DNA of 64,000 bases from Arthrospiribacter ruber (GTDB lineage Bacteria > Bacteroidota > Bacteroidia > Cytophagales > Cyclobacteriaceae): NCBI RefSeq assembly GCF_019343195.1, contig NZ_RPHB01000013.1, positions 1-64,000 of the forward strand, written 5' to 3'. Shown here piece by piece: positions 1 to 8,639 of the stretch. Made by a program: the position numbers and the translations under genes. The first letter of the stretch is position 1. Each line of letters starts with the position of its first letter. Under the pieces are notes generated by a model. The model was given only the letters and a program-made list of their open reading frames with translations. It was not told where the DNA came from and did no database searches.

Positions 1-46
1 ATATCTTCAGATGTATTTTATTCTGCAACCTTAAAATACAAAAAAG

Positions 47-88
47 AAAACCCCGAAAAAAGCTTAAAACAGCCGATTTCGGGGTTTT
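47..88 (-). terminator. Rho-independent terminator, likely bidirectional
   Basis: Inverted repeat AAAACCCCGAAA (47-58) pairs with TTTCGGGGTTTT (77-88). It has a loop of 18 bases and A/T tracts on both sides. It lies 39 bases beyond the stop of the minus-strand ABC permease, so it probably ends that transcript; the symmetric tracts would let it work in both directions. Confidence 0.75.
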
Positions 89-126
89 TGTGTTATGTTT
101 TTGTTAATTATTTAATTGAATATCAG

Positions 127-2424
127 TCAGTTAAGAATTGAGCAAGAAGCCCTAATTTCTACATGATAAGCGAAATTCTGTAACCATTTATTTGCGACAA
201 ACCAAATTAAAGGTGTAGCTAACACAAATGAAACCAGAATCAATATGAAATACTGTTTGGTAAGTTTTAGAAGGATAGAACCTGTGTCTGCCCCAAATAT
301 TTTTCTAATGGATATTTCTTTAGCCCTTTGATGTACGTGATATTCTACCAATCCAAATAATCCCATACATGCTACCAGAATTGTTAAGCCAGCAAACAAG
401 CCCAATAATTTGGAGAGTTTCTGCTCAGACATATACATTTTCTCAAAATTTTGGTCAATAAAGCTGTAGGAAAACAACATATTGGGAACTTGCTCTCTGA
501 AGATGCTTTCGATTGAACTGATTTGGTTTTCACTTTTTTCCGGATCTAGTTTTATTGTAAGGGTATAGAAGACATTTGGTTCAATCTGCATGACCAAAGG
601 AGTAATCTTTTCCTTTAAACTTCCCGTGTGGAAATCCCTTACAACTCCAACAATTTCCCCGTGTTTAGTGGAATCACCGTTCCAGCGATCCCAACTTAAT
701 CTTCGGCCTAAAGCCTCTTCTGGACTCCCTAGTCCAAAATTGATAACTGCCGTCTCGTTTACAATAAAAGCTTTGGCAGGGTCGGTACCAAAATCTCTTG
801 AAAAATCTCTACCAGCAACAATTTCCATTCCCATTGTCTTGATATAGTCATGGTCCACCATAAACAGTTTGGTACTTAGTTGTTCTCCGGTTTCAGCGTC
901 AACCACCCTGTCTGTTGCAAAAATATCCCCGGGCAAACCGTAACCCCATGTTGCATTTTTCGCTTCGGTTTTATTGAGCACCTCATTTTTGATAGGCTCT
1001 AATTGGTTGGATTGAACTCCTCTTCCATACACTACCATTAGAGTTTCTTTGTTAAAACCTAAATGTTTATTGCTCAATAGGTTATTTTGATCAATTACAA
1101 CCCAAGCACCGATAATCAAGATGAATGATAGAACAAGTTGAAAAACAACAAGAGATTGCCGGAAAAATGAATGTCCACCTTTGGCCTGGGTTGCACCCGA
1201 AATAACGGATACTGGCTTAAATGAAGAGAGCATGAATGCGGGGTAACTTCCTGAAATGATCCCCAGAAACATTCCAAAGCCAATAAACAAAAACATGGAT
1301 TTAATATTAACAGGCAGTGACAAATTCTTGTCTGTAAGATCTGAAAGGAAAGGAAGTGATAAATATGATAATCCTAGTGCAAATACAAAACCTATAAATA
1401 CGAAGAGGCAAGACTCTAAAAGAAACTGGGTTTTAAGCTGTGAGGTCTGTGCACCTATCACTTTTCTGACACCTACTTCTTGCATTCTTTTGACAGCTCT
1501 TGCAGTAGAAAGGTTAACAAAATTGAAACTGGAAATTAACAAGATCATTATTGCAGCTCCAATAAGAATATAAATAGTGTCCTTATTTCCTAATTTGGCA
1601 TGGTCATATTCAAAATGGGATGATCCAAGATAAATATCATTTAGACTCTGGAAAAATGGCTTGGAGTTGAAAGGTTCCTGGAATTTATCTGTTTCCTGTT
1701 TAATATATTCCTGGAACTTGGATTCAATTTGTTGTACTACAGTTCCTTGAGATACTTTAACATAGGTGTACATCTGATGCCAGGTCCATGAATCAATCCT
1801 TTCTTCCATCCAAGGCAAACTGCTGAATGAAATTAAAAAATCAAATTGGGCATGAGAATGATCAGGAAAATCATAGAAAACATGGGTTACTTCGCAGTCA
1901 GCATTTTCAATTTTTATTGTCTGACCAATGGCATTTAATTTCCCGAAATATTTGTAAGCAAGACTCTGGGATATGGCGACGGTGTTCGCTTTTTTAAGAA
2001 TGTCATTGGGATTACCTTCCAGAAGAGAAATTGCTAAAATATCAAACAGCTCGCCCTCACCATAGGCACCACGGGTTTCATTGAACAATTTGTCATCTAC
2101 CTGGACCTGCTTTTCTGTTATGGTACCCATCACTCTGGCTGTTTTCTCAACCTCAGGAAACTCTTCATTGAGTTTTGTAGCAAGAATCGGCTGAACCATA
2201 GTGGTATACCTATCAGCTGATCCGGGAGAAGACATCTGCGCATACAACCTGAAAACCTGATCGCCATCAGGATGATATCGGTCATATTTCAATTCATCCA
2301 TGACAAAAATCGATATCAGAATAAAAGTAGCCAAACTGATACCCATACCTATAATGTTGATAGACGAAAATGACTTGTATTTTATCAGATTTCTGAAGGC
2401 AATAAGCAGATAGTTCTTAATCAT
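127..2424 (-). CDS. MacB/FtsX-type ABC transporter permease, C-terminus lost
   Basis: A 765-residue inner-membrane permease of the family common in Bacteroidota: one N-terminal helix (about 17-39), a periplasmic MacB_PCD domain, a three-helix FtsX block (about 280-400), a fourth anchor (about 428-446), a second PCD and the start of a second FtsX block (about 675-750). The family normally ends with one more helix and a short NPAKVLKGD-like tail. Here the protein stops after NFAYHVEI with an unrelated RASCSILN. The remnant at 51453-51754 is nearly identical in DNA up to this point but keeps the proper tail, so the end here looks replaced by recombination near position 152. No ATPase gene is adjacent. 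Substrate unknown; possibly non-functional. Confidence 0.9.
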   Translation of the reverse strand: MIKNYLLIAFRNLIKYKSFSSINIIGMGISLATFILISIFVMDELKYDRYHPDGDQVFRLYAQMSSPGSADRYTTMVQPILATKLNEEFPEVEKTARVMGTITEKQVQVDDKLFNETRGAYGEGELFDILAISLLEGNPNDILKKANTVAISQSLAYKYFGKLNAIGQTIKIENADCEVTHVFYDFPDHSHAQFDFLISFSSLPWMEERIDSWTWHQMYTYVKVSQGTVVQQIESKFQEYIKQETDKFQEPFNSKPFFQSLNDIYLGSSHFEYDHAKLGNKDTIYILIGAAIMILLISSFNFVNLSTARAVKRMQEVGVRKVIGAQTSQLKTQFLLESCLFVFIGFVFALGLSYLSLPFLSDLTDKNLSLPVNIKSMFLFIGFGMFLGIISGSYPAFMLSSFKPVSVISGATQAKGGHSFFRQSLVVFQLVLSFILIIGAWVVIDQNNLLSNKHLGFNKETLMVVYGRGVQSNQLEPIKNEVLNKTEAKNATWGYGLPGDIFATDRVVDAETGEQLSTKLFMVDHDYIKTMGMEIVAGRDFSRDFGTDPAKAFIVNETAVINFGLGSPEEALGRRLSWDRWNGDSTKHGEIVGVVRDFHTGSLKEKITPLVMQIEPNVFYTLTIKLDPEKSENQISSIESIFREQVPNMLFSYSFIDQNFEKMYMSEQKLSKLLGLFAGLTILVACMGLFGLVEYHVHQRAKEISIRKIFGADTGSILLKLTKQYFILILVSFVLATPLIWFVANKWLQNFAYHVEIRASCSILN

Positions 2425-2725
2425 GGGCTAAGCAGATTTGATCAGGATAGAGGCATTGCCAAATCATATACCAATTAAATCATGCTGTTTATCGGCTTTA
2501 AATGCATTTGTTCATAGAATTTAAGTTTCTTAGCGGACGAAATTGTGCGTATTCGGGCAGAAGGAAAGTAAATAATGAATGTTGGATCGGTACCTCAAAC
2601 TCAATTTGAACAATTGGAGAATCGAGGGAAAGCTATTCTTTAGAATGAAACTTATAAATTCTTAAAGCAGTAAAACTCAAAGTGCATCGGGAATTATTCA
2701 ATCAATACGATGTAAATTTAGCCCT
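2425..2725. other. Intergenic region, promoter side of the ABC permease
   Basis: No gene is supported in these 301 bases. It must hold the promoter for the minus-strand permease. No convincing -33/-7 pair, repeat or RNA structure was recognised. Confidence 0.4.
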
Positions 2726-3052
2726 CTATTTAGATTCATTGATGATGATCAAAGAAATTACAGGTAAAGACGTTTTGCCCATCAGGCAAAAAGCCATGTG
2801 GCCGGATAAGCCTTTGTAAAGGTTGAGTGCTTCCAAGGCAGATTGGTTGATGGCAAAATCTTCCGACAATGGCACATAAACCTCTTTTTCCACAATGACC
2901 CGCTCCACCTTGGGCTTGGTCAGCTGTTTGGCCAACCAAATCCCCAGAACCGTAAAAAAGACCGCAATCACGCCCACATAAATATCTATGGCATTGTCCA
3001 CGATGAGGTATTTCCATTGCAACCATTTCAGGACAAAAACCAGTACTGACAT
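2726..3052 (-). pseudogene. Truncated LuxR-type regulator with N-terminal membrane anchor
   Basis: 108 residues. Residues 1-75 match the N-terminus of a Bacteroidota LuxR/NarL-type regulator family: two hydrophobic segments (KWLQWKYLIVDNAIDIYVG and VIAVFFTVLGIWLA), then the KPKVERVIVEKEVYVP linker and INQSALEALNL. In that family the LuxR helix-turn-helix starts right after this linker. Here an unrelated stretch follows (YKGLSGHMAFCLMG...) and the frame ends. I checked the other two frames downstream and saw no helix-turn-helix. I infer a gene that lost its DNA-binding domain. The family call rests on memory of similar N-termini. An intact small membrane protein is less likely. Confidence 0.55.
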
Positions 3053-3189
3053 AATTAGAGCATAGCGGATAATATGGGTGAAGCGGGTCGTGATAAGACT
3101 AGAGTTTGCAGGCTATCCTGAATCCTAAAATAAAAAAAACAGCTGAATTCCAAGAATTTATTTTGAACAAGTTAAATTCAATCCTATCC

Positions 3190-3816
3190 TTATTTTTTAT
3201 CAAAATCGCCCAATATGCCTTTTAATTCTTCCAAAGGGAGTTTGAAATAGGTCCTGTTTTCTGAACGTATCGCGTACCAACAAGAAGCCAATGAAATGAC
3301 AAATACACTGATGATAGGAAAGGAAACATAGGAAAAACTTCCTGGGACAAAGATGTGAAAGGAAAGTACTGCCCCAATTGCACAATGAATTGGGATCAAA
3401 AAGTAGTCATATAGTTTTTTGAACCGAAAGTACCTGCTCAAAATCCCATACCTGATTTCCACTTGGCTTTTGATGGTACTTACACCTATACTACCCCTTT
3501 GGACTTGGGCCAACTTCTTGAATTCAATCATTAATTTTGCTGTAAACGGGAAAGTGAGTGCGATGCCAAATAAACTTAAGGTCAATACTAACTGATCTGA
3601 GGATACGATGCCATATTTGATAAGTACATGCCCCATTAAGGCATAAATCAGGATGTGGAACAAGAAAGTCCCCCAGAAGTACCTTCCTATAATGTGGTTT
3701 TGCTTTTTCATTTGTTTTTTGATTAATGTGGAAAATTCATTTTCCTGGAAAGGCGTGAATTCAGCATGTTTTCCTGAACCTTGCCATTGATTTCTCATAA
3801 TTTCCAAATGGTCCAT
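3190..3816 (-). CDS. Four-helix membrane protein paired with an ECF sigma factor
   Basis: 208 residues with a cytoplasmic N-terminus of about 40 residues and four hydrophobic segments (about 46-66, 74-92, 138-158, 163-182). It starts 4 bases after the stop of the ECF sigma gene, so the two are surely co-transcribed and the protein is a candidate membrane anti-sigma factor or sensor. No anti-sigma domain or zinc motif is visible, so the role is inferred from position. The start ATG at 3816 is the only one that fits the spacing. Confidence 0.7.
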   Translation of the reverse strand: MDHLEIMRNQWQGSGKHAEFTPFQENEFSTLIKKQMKKQNHIIGRYFWGTFLFHILIYALMGHVLIKYGIVSSDQLVLTLSLFGIALTFPFTAKLMIEFKKLAQVQRGSIGVSTIKSQVEIRYGILSRYFRFKKLYDYFLIPIHCAIGAVLSFHIFVPGSFSYVSFPIISVFVISLASCWYAIRSENRTYFKLPLEELKGILGDFDKK

Positions 3817-3820
3817 AATT

Positions 3821-4324
3821 TCACCGGTTTAATTTTTGTTTTATTTTTAGCTCCAGCTCTCTCCTGATCCTTACCAACCTTACACTGACATTAGACTTGG
3901 AAAGTCCAGTAACCTCACTGATCTCACTGTATTCAAAGCCGTCCAGATAAAGCAAAACAATTGCTTTGTTGAGGGAAGATAATTGACCAATCGCTAGTTC
4001 AAGCAGCCTTAATTCTTCCTCTTTATTGTTTTCAGGTTCTGAAGGGAGGTGGTAGTGGTTTTCCTGAAGGGGCTCATTCTTATTCCTTTTGTTGGATTTC
4101 AGATAGGTGAGTGCTGTGTTGAGACATACTTTGTACATCCAGGTGGAGAACTTTGATCTTCCGTCAAAGGAGGGGTATGACTTCCATAGTTGATACATCA
4201 TCTCTTGAATGGCATCTTGTCTGTTTTCAGCATCATCAAAATAAAACTGGCTTACCTTATAGGCAATTCCCAGATTTTGGTTGATCAAATTGATAAATGC
4301 TTTGTCAGTAGATGGCTCCATCAT
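3821..4324 (-). CDS. ECF-type RNA polymerase sigma factor
   Basis: 167 residues. Region 2 is clear (DAIQEMMYQLWKSYPSFDG followed by KFSTWMYKVCLNTALTYLK), and region 4 carries a helix-turn-helix (LSSLNKAIVLLYLDGFEYSE, then TGLSKSNVSVRLVRIRREL). It directs RNA polymerase to alternative promoters, usually under control of a membrane partner; the next gene, 4 bases downstream, encodes a membrane protein. Two ATGs are in tandem (MMEPST), so the start could be 4324 or 4321. Its targets cannot be read from the window. Confidence 0.92.
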   Translation of the reverse strand: MMEPSTDKAFINLINQNLGIAYKVSQFYFDDAENRQDAIQEMMYQLWKSYPSFDGRSKFSTWMYKVCLNTALTYLKSNKRNKNEPLQENHYHLPSEPENNKEEELRLLELAIGQLSSLNKAIVLLYLDGFEYSEISEVTGLSKSNVSVRLVRIRRELELKIKQKLNR

Positions 4325-4542
4325 GCATAGTTGAGTATTGATTTCTACCTATTAGTAGATGCTGGAAGTAAAAAACTACATAATATCTTGGGTTATTTTA
4401 CACATACAGTCCAAATTCCAGAAATACAACCTGTTGAAGACTGGTATATTGTCAAAAATCAGGATTTAAAAATGCCTGTTTCTATAAATTTGTTGGCTAT
4501 TTTTTTGGTAACCCCGGTATTGAAAGCCTATTCTTTGCTGGC

Positions 4543-5019
4543 TTAACCCCCAAACTGCCTCAGGTGATGGTCTGTATGTTTATAGACCAAAATCCCAATC
4601 TGTTCTCGGGTCATTTTCCCAAAAAAATCATGGATAAATGCAGGATTATAAAATTGCTGGTATTCTTCTAACAATGAAACCCACATAGCTTTTTCTGACC
4701 TGATGTCGCCTTCATATGTTTTCACCTTGAATTGAGAAGATGTTGGGATGTTTTTGTCCATGGGCTTTTCATCCTTGATCATGCTCCTTAAAGCCATTTT
4801 GCCGAATATTTTCCCCAAAAACTCCTGCTTGTAGGTATGCCCATCTTTTCCCAAAATCCATCCATTCCAATAGGTGTTGTGCCTGAGCATTTGATAAAGG
4901 TTCATTTTTCCCCATTGGACGGTATTGGTTTCATCCAGTGCCTTTATTCTGGCAATCAATTCCTCTCTATTGTCTCTTTCAAATATGGTTTTCACTGTGG
5001 TTAGGTTTCTTATGTACAT
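4543..5019 (-). CDS. DUF1569 (DinB-like) protein
   Basis: 158 residues matching the DUF1569 branch of the DinB fold: WGKMNLYQMLRHNTYWNGWILG near the N-terminus and HTDHHLRQFGG at the C-terminus. The His residues of these two motifs would form the metal site of the four-helix bundle. Function is unknown; DinB-like proteins in other lineages are metal-dependent thiol transferases or hydrolases. It is the downstream end of the minus-strand run of small enzyme-like genes that begins at 11380, although 165 bases separate it from the next gene. Confidence 0.85.
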   Translation of the reverse strand: MYIRNLTTVKTIFERDNREELIARIKALDETNTVQWGKMNLYQMLRHNTYWNGWILGKDGHTYKQEFLGKIFGKMALRSMIKDEKPMDKNIPTSSQFKVKTYEGDIRSEKAMWVSLLEEYQQFYNPAFIHDFFGKMTREQIGILVYKHTDHHLRQFGG

Positions 5020-5184
5020 TCATTTCCATCCATTTTCATGAGCTTCGAAAATGAGATGGTTTATTTCTAGGTAATCTTGATTTCCTGGAAAAAAATATCT
5101 ATAAATATCTAAATTCCAATAAGTATCGGTTTGGCGAAATATTGAATCCAGGAATTCGATTCTTACATTCATTAAGTCCATCAA

Positions 5185-5763
5185 TCATCTTTCCACCACA
5201 TAATTCAATTCAGTAACTCCACAGTCAAACTGATGGGTAGACAACTGTTTGAGTTTGATTCTTTCTTTGATATCCTTAAACAATGAAATCCCTTTTCCAA
5301 GGACAATGGGATTTACAAACAGCCAAAAGCCATCAATCAGGTTTTGTTCCAAAAGCACGTGGGTTGCCGTTGGGCTACCAAAAAGCAGGATATCATCACT
5401 TCCTCCAGTTTGGGATTGTTTGATATCATGTACTTGATCTGAGAGGTTTTCACTGATGATTTTTGTGTTGGGCAGCGACATACCTTTCATGGTTTTTGAA
5501 AGGACAATTTTTCCAGCTTTCGCATACCACTTGGAATGGTCGATGTCATGTTGAGTGGCATTGGGTTTTGCCCCAGCAGTTGGCCAATAGCTCTCCATTA
5601 ATTCATAAGTCACCCTTCCATACATGGCAGTATCGGTTTGGCTTATCCGCTTTCCTACAAAATCAAAAATCTCCCCATCAACCTTTGCCCAGTTGAGTTC
5701 TCCCTTGGGTCCAGCTACAAATCCATCAAGGGATATGTGCATAAATGAAATGATTTTCTTCAT
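5185..5763 (-). CDS. RibD/dihydrofolate reductase-like protein (copy 1)
   Basis: 192 residues of the RibD_C/DHFR-like family: N-terminal MHISLDGFVAGPKGELNW, the central MYGRVTYELMESYW motif, and GGSDDILLFGSPTATHVLL as the dinucleotide-binding part. Family members are NADPH-dependent reductases of pteridine- or pyrimidine-like substrates; the real substrate here is unknown. It begins 3 bases after the stop of a paralogue (5767-6333), so the two are a tandem duplicate pair that has diverged strongly and is probably co-expressed. Confidence 0.88.
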   Translation of the reverse strand: MKKIISFMHISLDGFVAGPKGELNWAKVDGEIFDFVGKRISQTDTAMYGRVTYELMESYWPTAGAKPNATQHDIDHSKWYAKAGKIVLSKTMKGMSLPNTKIISENLSDQVHDIKQSQTGGSDDILLFGSPTATHVLLEQNLIDGFWLFVNPIVLGKGISLFKDIKERIKLKQLSTHQFDCGVTELNYVVER

Positions 5764-5766
5764 GGA

Positions 5767-6333
5767 TCAATTGTCTACATTGTTATCCTTCACGTTTTGA
5801 TAATAGAGTACCACAGCCCCAAAACCCAACATCTCGGTCTTTTCAAGTTTTAGATTAATCTTCTGGCTGATGTTTTTGAACAATGGCAATCCGTTTCCCA
5901 CAATTACCGGGTGAACACAAAGTTGGTATTCATCTATCAATTGCAGATTGGTCAATTCCACTATCAAACTTGGGCTGCATACATAAATGTCTTTTCCGGT
6001 GTTTTGCTTTAGATCCAATACTTCTTCTTTTAGACTTTTGACCGCTAGTTTTGCAGAATCCCACCCCAATTCTTTCAAGGTGGTTGAAAAGACGATTTTA
6101 GGAGCTTTGTCTATTGCTGCAGCAAATGCATCAGTGGCCTTGTCCCCTGTGGGTTGCTTGGCAATGGGGATCCAATATTCCATCAGCTGGTAGGTGATCC
6201 TACCATAGAGGAGTGCCCCTGCTTGGTTTATCAGATCTGCATACAGTTGATGCATTTCCTCATTTCCATCTATGGAAGTATGGTCACAGAATCCATCAAG
6301 GGTCATATTGAATGCAGCAATTACTTTGGGCAT
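5767..6333 (-). CDS. RibD/dihydrofolate reductase-like protein (copy 2)
   Basis: 188 residues. It has the same order of motifs as its neighbour: FNMTLDGFCDHTSI, LLYGRITYQLMEYW, KDIYVCSPSLIVELTNLQLI and VHPVIVGNGLPLFK. This variant lacks the GG before the nucleotide-binding strand that copy 1 has (NTGKDIYV instead of TGGSDDIL), so the cofactor site may differ. It is upstream of copy 1 in the same operon. Substrate unknown. Confidence 0.87.
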   Translation of the reverse strand: MPKVIAAFNMTLDGFCDHTSIDGNEEMHQLYADLINQAGALLYGRITYQLMEYWIPIAKQPTGDKATDAFAAAIDKAPKIVFSTTLKELGWDSAKLAVKSLKEEVLDLKQNTGKDIYVCSPSLIVELTNLQLIDEYQLCVHPVIVGNGLPLFKNISQKINLKLEKTEMLGFGAVVLYYQNVKDNNVDN

Positions 6334-6354
6334 ATTTTGGGGATTTTCATGGTC

Positions 6355-6421
6355 AAAACCTTCCAGGTTTCAGGCTATTTCGATTTTATTATGCCACTTT
6401 GGTAAAAACCTGGAAGGTTTA
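6355..6421. repeat. Inverted repeat AAACCTTCCAGGTTT
   Basis: The arm AAAACCTTCCAGGTTT (6356-6371) returns inverted as AAACCTGGAAGGTTT (about 6407-6421) around a loop of some 36 bases between two minus-strand genes. It could be a REP-like intergenic element or a weak terminator for the gene at 6433-6846. No second copy was noticed in this window. Confidence 0.6.
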
Positions 6422-6432
6422 CAGTCACTTCA

Positions 6433-6846
6433 TCAAGCTTGCTCCAAAGAAAGCATCCAACGCACACCGAATTTATCGATGACCATGGCGAACAAGGAAC
6501 CCCAAAATTGAGGTTCCAGCTTTTGGACCACATTGCCTCCTTCTGAAAGTTTTTGGTAGAGGTGGTTTATTTCATCTTCTGTATCACAGGAAAGACTGAG
6601 CTGTACCGAATTGCCCTGCTTCAGATCTCCTTGGCCGCACATATCAGAGGCCATGAATTTAAAATCACCATTGCTTAGTGTGGAATGCAGGATTTGGTCA
6701 TAGAGATCTTCCGGAAAATGCTCCTTGGCGGGAGATTCACCGATTGGCATGATTTCAAGGTTACCGCCAAATAATTTATGGTAAAACTGCATGGCTTCCT
6801 TGCAGTTGTCCTGGAAGTGTAGGTAGGGTTGTACTGGGTTTTTCAT
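6433..6846 (-). CDS. PhnB-like VOC/glyoxalase family protein
   Basis: 137 residues with the PhnB-type arrangement: PYLHFQDNCKEAMQFYHKLFGG at the start, DQILHSTLSNGDFKFMASD in the middle and a terminal FGVRWMLSLEQA. PhnB-like members of the vicinal-oxygen-chelate superfamily bind small substrates, sometimes with a metal; most have no assigned reaction. A usual metal-binding His (LHS) is present. The gene stands alone between 100 and 156 bases of intergenic DNA within the minus-strand cluster. Confidence 0.88.
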   Translation of the reverse strand: MKNPVQPYLHFQDNCKEAMQFYHKLFGGNLEIMPIGESPAKEHFPEDLYDQILHSTLSNGDFKFMASDMCGQGDLKQGNSVQLSLSCDTEDEINHLYQKLSEGGNVVQKLEPQFWGSLFAMVIDKFGVRWMLSLEQA

Positions 6847-7002
6847 GGTATAATAATGATATTAATTGAAATTAGATATTCATGGATATTGTAAGGAAAC
6901 TAATTCTGTTTCAAAACTTCAAAGTCAATTGGGAAGCGTTGTAAAAACTCTGGGAATGAACCTAATTGACCCACCAATTAATTCTGTATTGGTCTTTTCG
7001 AA

Positions 7003-7383
7003 TTAAGAAGTTTCTTCATTTGATGTCAAAAGGAAAATATTTCCGGCAGGATCGGTGATCCAGTGCATGTTTTCCGGGATTTGCTCCAATTCATCACAGG
7101 TTCTTATTCCTTTTCTTTGGAGGTATGCCGCGGCTTTGGGGACATCCCCAACATTTAATTCCAGCCAGGTTTCAGGCCGGGAATAATTATCCACACAATC
7201 CAGCCATAGGACCTTGCTGCCGAATTTTACCTTGTGTGTCCTTGAAACGGTAAGGTGCGAAATAGCCTTTTCCTCCACTTCCATACACAAAACATCACGG
7301 TAAAAAGCCACAGTAGCCTCATACTTTGCTTTAGGGATCTTGATGGCAATGTTGGGGCCTCCCGAAAACCTGATATTTTCCAT
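7003..7383 (-). CDS. VOC/glyoxalase family protein
   Basis: 126 residues from the ATG at 7383. A longer frame to 7437 would overlap the upstream gene and adds 18 residues with no homology. Motifs: PNIAIKIPKAKYEATVAFYR at the start, TWLELNVGDVPKAAAYLQRKGI, and WITDPAGNIFLLTS, the usual VOC end. The gene starts 4 bases after the stop of another VOC gene, so they form a pair. Substrate unknown. It may be a resistance-type or detoxifying enzyme, but nothing in the sequence proves that. Confidence 0.85.
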   Translation of the reverse strand: MENIRFSGGPNIAIKIPKAKYEATVAFYRDVLCMEVEEKAISHLTVSRTHKVKFGSKVLWLDCVDNYSRPETWLELNVGDVPKAAAYLQRKGIRTCDELEQIPENMHWITDPAGNIFLLTSNEETS

Positions 7384-7387
7384 GTTG

Positions 7388-7789
7388 CTAGTTACTGGTT
7401 TCCACTTGCGTTCCAATGGACCACATATTTCCTCCATAATCCTTAAAGGTGGCCCGCCTGTCCGGATCGTCTTCCCTTTCTTTGGGCGGTTCTACTGATT
7501 CGCAACCTGCTGCTAAAGCCTTTTCCCATGTTTGATCCACATCAGGCACATAGACATGCATCACAATAGGCACTGCAGGAAATCTTTCAGAAGCATTGCC
7601 AAGCATAATGACTGAGTCATCAATCTGCAGCTCGGCGTGCATGATACTGCCATCCGGATTTTGGTATTCACGAAGTGCTTTGGCATCGAAAACCTTTTTC
7701 ATCAATGCCACAAATCTGTCAGCGTCCTCTATGATAAAATAGGGGGAGACAGAATTATAACCAGTCGGTTTGTAGGTTGAAACATCCAT
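7388..7789 (-). CDS. VOC/glyoxalase family protein, PhnB-like
   Basis: 133 residues from ATG 7789 (MDVSTYKPTGYNSVSPYFII). The frame stays open to 7858, but those 23 residues do not look coding. SPYFIIEDADRFVALMKKVF is the typical PhnB-like opening, HAELQIDDSVIMLG the central strand pair, and DYGGNMWSIGTQ the end. It is directly upstream of another VOC gene (4-base gap), so the two are likely co-translated and may work on related substrates. Confidence 0.85.
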   Translation of the reverse strand: MDVSTYKPTGYNSVSPYFIIEDADRFVALMKKVFDAKALREYQNPDGSIMHAELQIDDSVIMLGNASERFPAVPIVMHVYVPDVDQTWEKALAAGCESVEPPKEREDDPDRRATFKDYGGNMWSIGTQVETSN

Positions 7790-7901
7790 TTTATTGATTT
7801 TTAGATTAGGGATATTAATGGTTACTGATGGACATTTATAGATACTATTCTTAATCAAATGTTTAAATCATTTTTATACCCAAACAGTATTTACATGGTG
7901 A

Positions 7902-8210
7902 TTATTTTTTTGTGCTTCCTTCCTTAAAACTTAACCCTTTTTCCGCAAGGGCTTTCCTCAATATTGGCATACTTGCTTTACCCATGCCGTGAAGCTTCAG
8001 GATTTCCTTTTCGGAATACTTAGCTAATTTTTCCAATGTATCAATCCCCAGATACTCTATCAGCGCACTTCTTGCCGGGGATGAAAGCAAAGAAAGGAAT
8101 CCATCTTTAGGTTTATTTTCCTTTTCACATCTGGGACAGGTAGGACAATCAGTACTCTTGTAGTATCTGTGGCCTTTTTCACAGGTCCGAAGTGTCTTTT
8201 GTCTTTCCAT
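7902..8210 (-). CDS. Small protein joining a zinc ribbon to an RpoA C-terminal-like domain
   Basis: 102 residues from ATG 8210; a TTG at 8225 would add five residues. The N-terminal third holds CEKGHRYYKSTDCPTCPRCEK, with Cys residues spaced for a zinc ribbon. The C-terminal half (about 45-95) resembles the RNA polymerase alpha C-terminal domain, with a helix-hairpin-helix: SALIEYLGIDTLEKLAKYSE, ILKLHGMGKASMPILRKAL. Such a domain binds DNA or transcription factors. The gene follows the SRPBCC gene by 11 bases in an operon of small enzymes, so it may be a transcription accessory protein. Function inferred only. Confidence 0.75.
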   Translation of the reverse strand: MERQKTLRTCEKGHRYYKSTDCPTCPRCEKENKPKDGFLSLLSSPARSALIEYLGIDTLEKLAKYSEKEILKLHGMGKASMPILRKALAEKGLSFKEGSTKK

Positions 8211-8221
8211 CAAAACCGGTG

Positions 8222-8638
8222 TCAATGTGTTTCCACGTATTTTTTGAAATTGTTCAAAATAGCCTGCCAGCCTTCCTGCTGCATTTCCTTAGAATGGCTT
8301 TGGTCTGGATCAAAACTGATTTTCACTAAAGTAAATTCTCCTTCTGGCTTGAATTTGATTTCCGCTCTGCGACCATCACCCATGGTATAAGCTACCCGTT
8401 CCGGTTCCCTGATTTCATCAAAAACCGCTTCAAAATCAAACCCAAAACTTCCGTCTTTGGCTTCCATCCGGGCCACATACTTTCCTCCTTCAATAAAGTC
8501 GCTTTCTACCTTAGGGCAGCACCAGTCATCACTGGCAAAGTTCCAGTTGACTATATGATTTGCCTGGTTATAATACTGCCAAACTTTTTCGGTTTTAGCA
8601 TTTACATATGATGAAATGATTATTTTTTCAGCTTTCAT
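8222..8638 (-). CDS. SRPBCC/AHSA1-type ligand-binding protein
   Basis: 138 residues from ATG 8638 (MKAEKIIISSYVNAKTEKVW); the open frame continues to 8758 through the upstream VOC gene in another frame and should not be counted. AHSA1-type features: NAKTEKVWQYYNQANHIVNWNF at the start, GGKYVARMEAKDG in the middle and a long C-terminal helix (EGWQAILNNFKKYVE). The fold has a deep hydrophobic cavity; the ligand is unknown. It starts one base after the stop of the VOC gene at 8640-9044 and is clearly in the same transcript. Confidence 0.87.
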   Translation of the reverse strand: MKAEKIIISSYVNAKTEKVWQYYNQANHIVNWNFASDDWCCPKVESDFIEGGKYVARMEAKDGSFGFDFEAVFDEIREPERVAYTMGDGRRAEIKFKPEGEFTLVKISFDPDQSHSKEMQQEGWQAILNNFKKYVETH

Positions 8639-8639
8639 A

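Noticed and set aside
2736-3026. Alternative 96-codon frame overlapping the truncated LuxR gene
   Set aside because: His/Gly/Arg-rich text without homology; the other frame has the clear membrane anchor.
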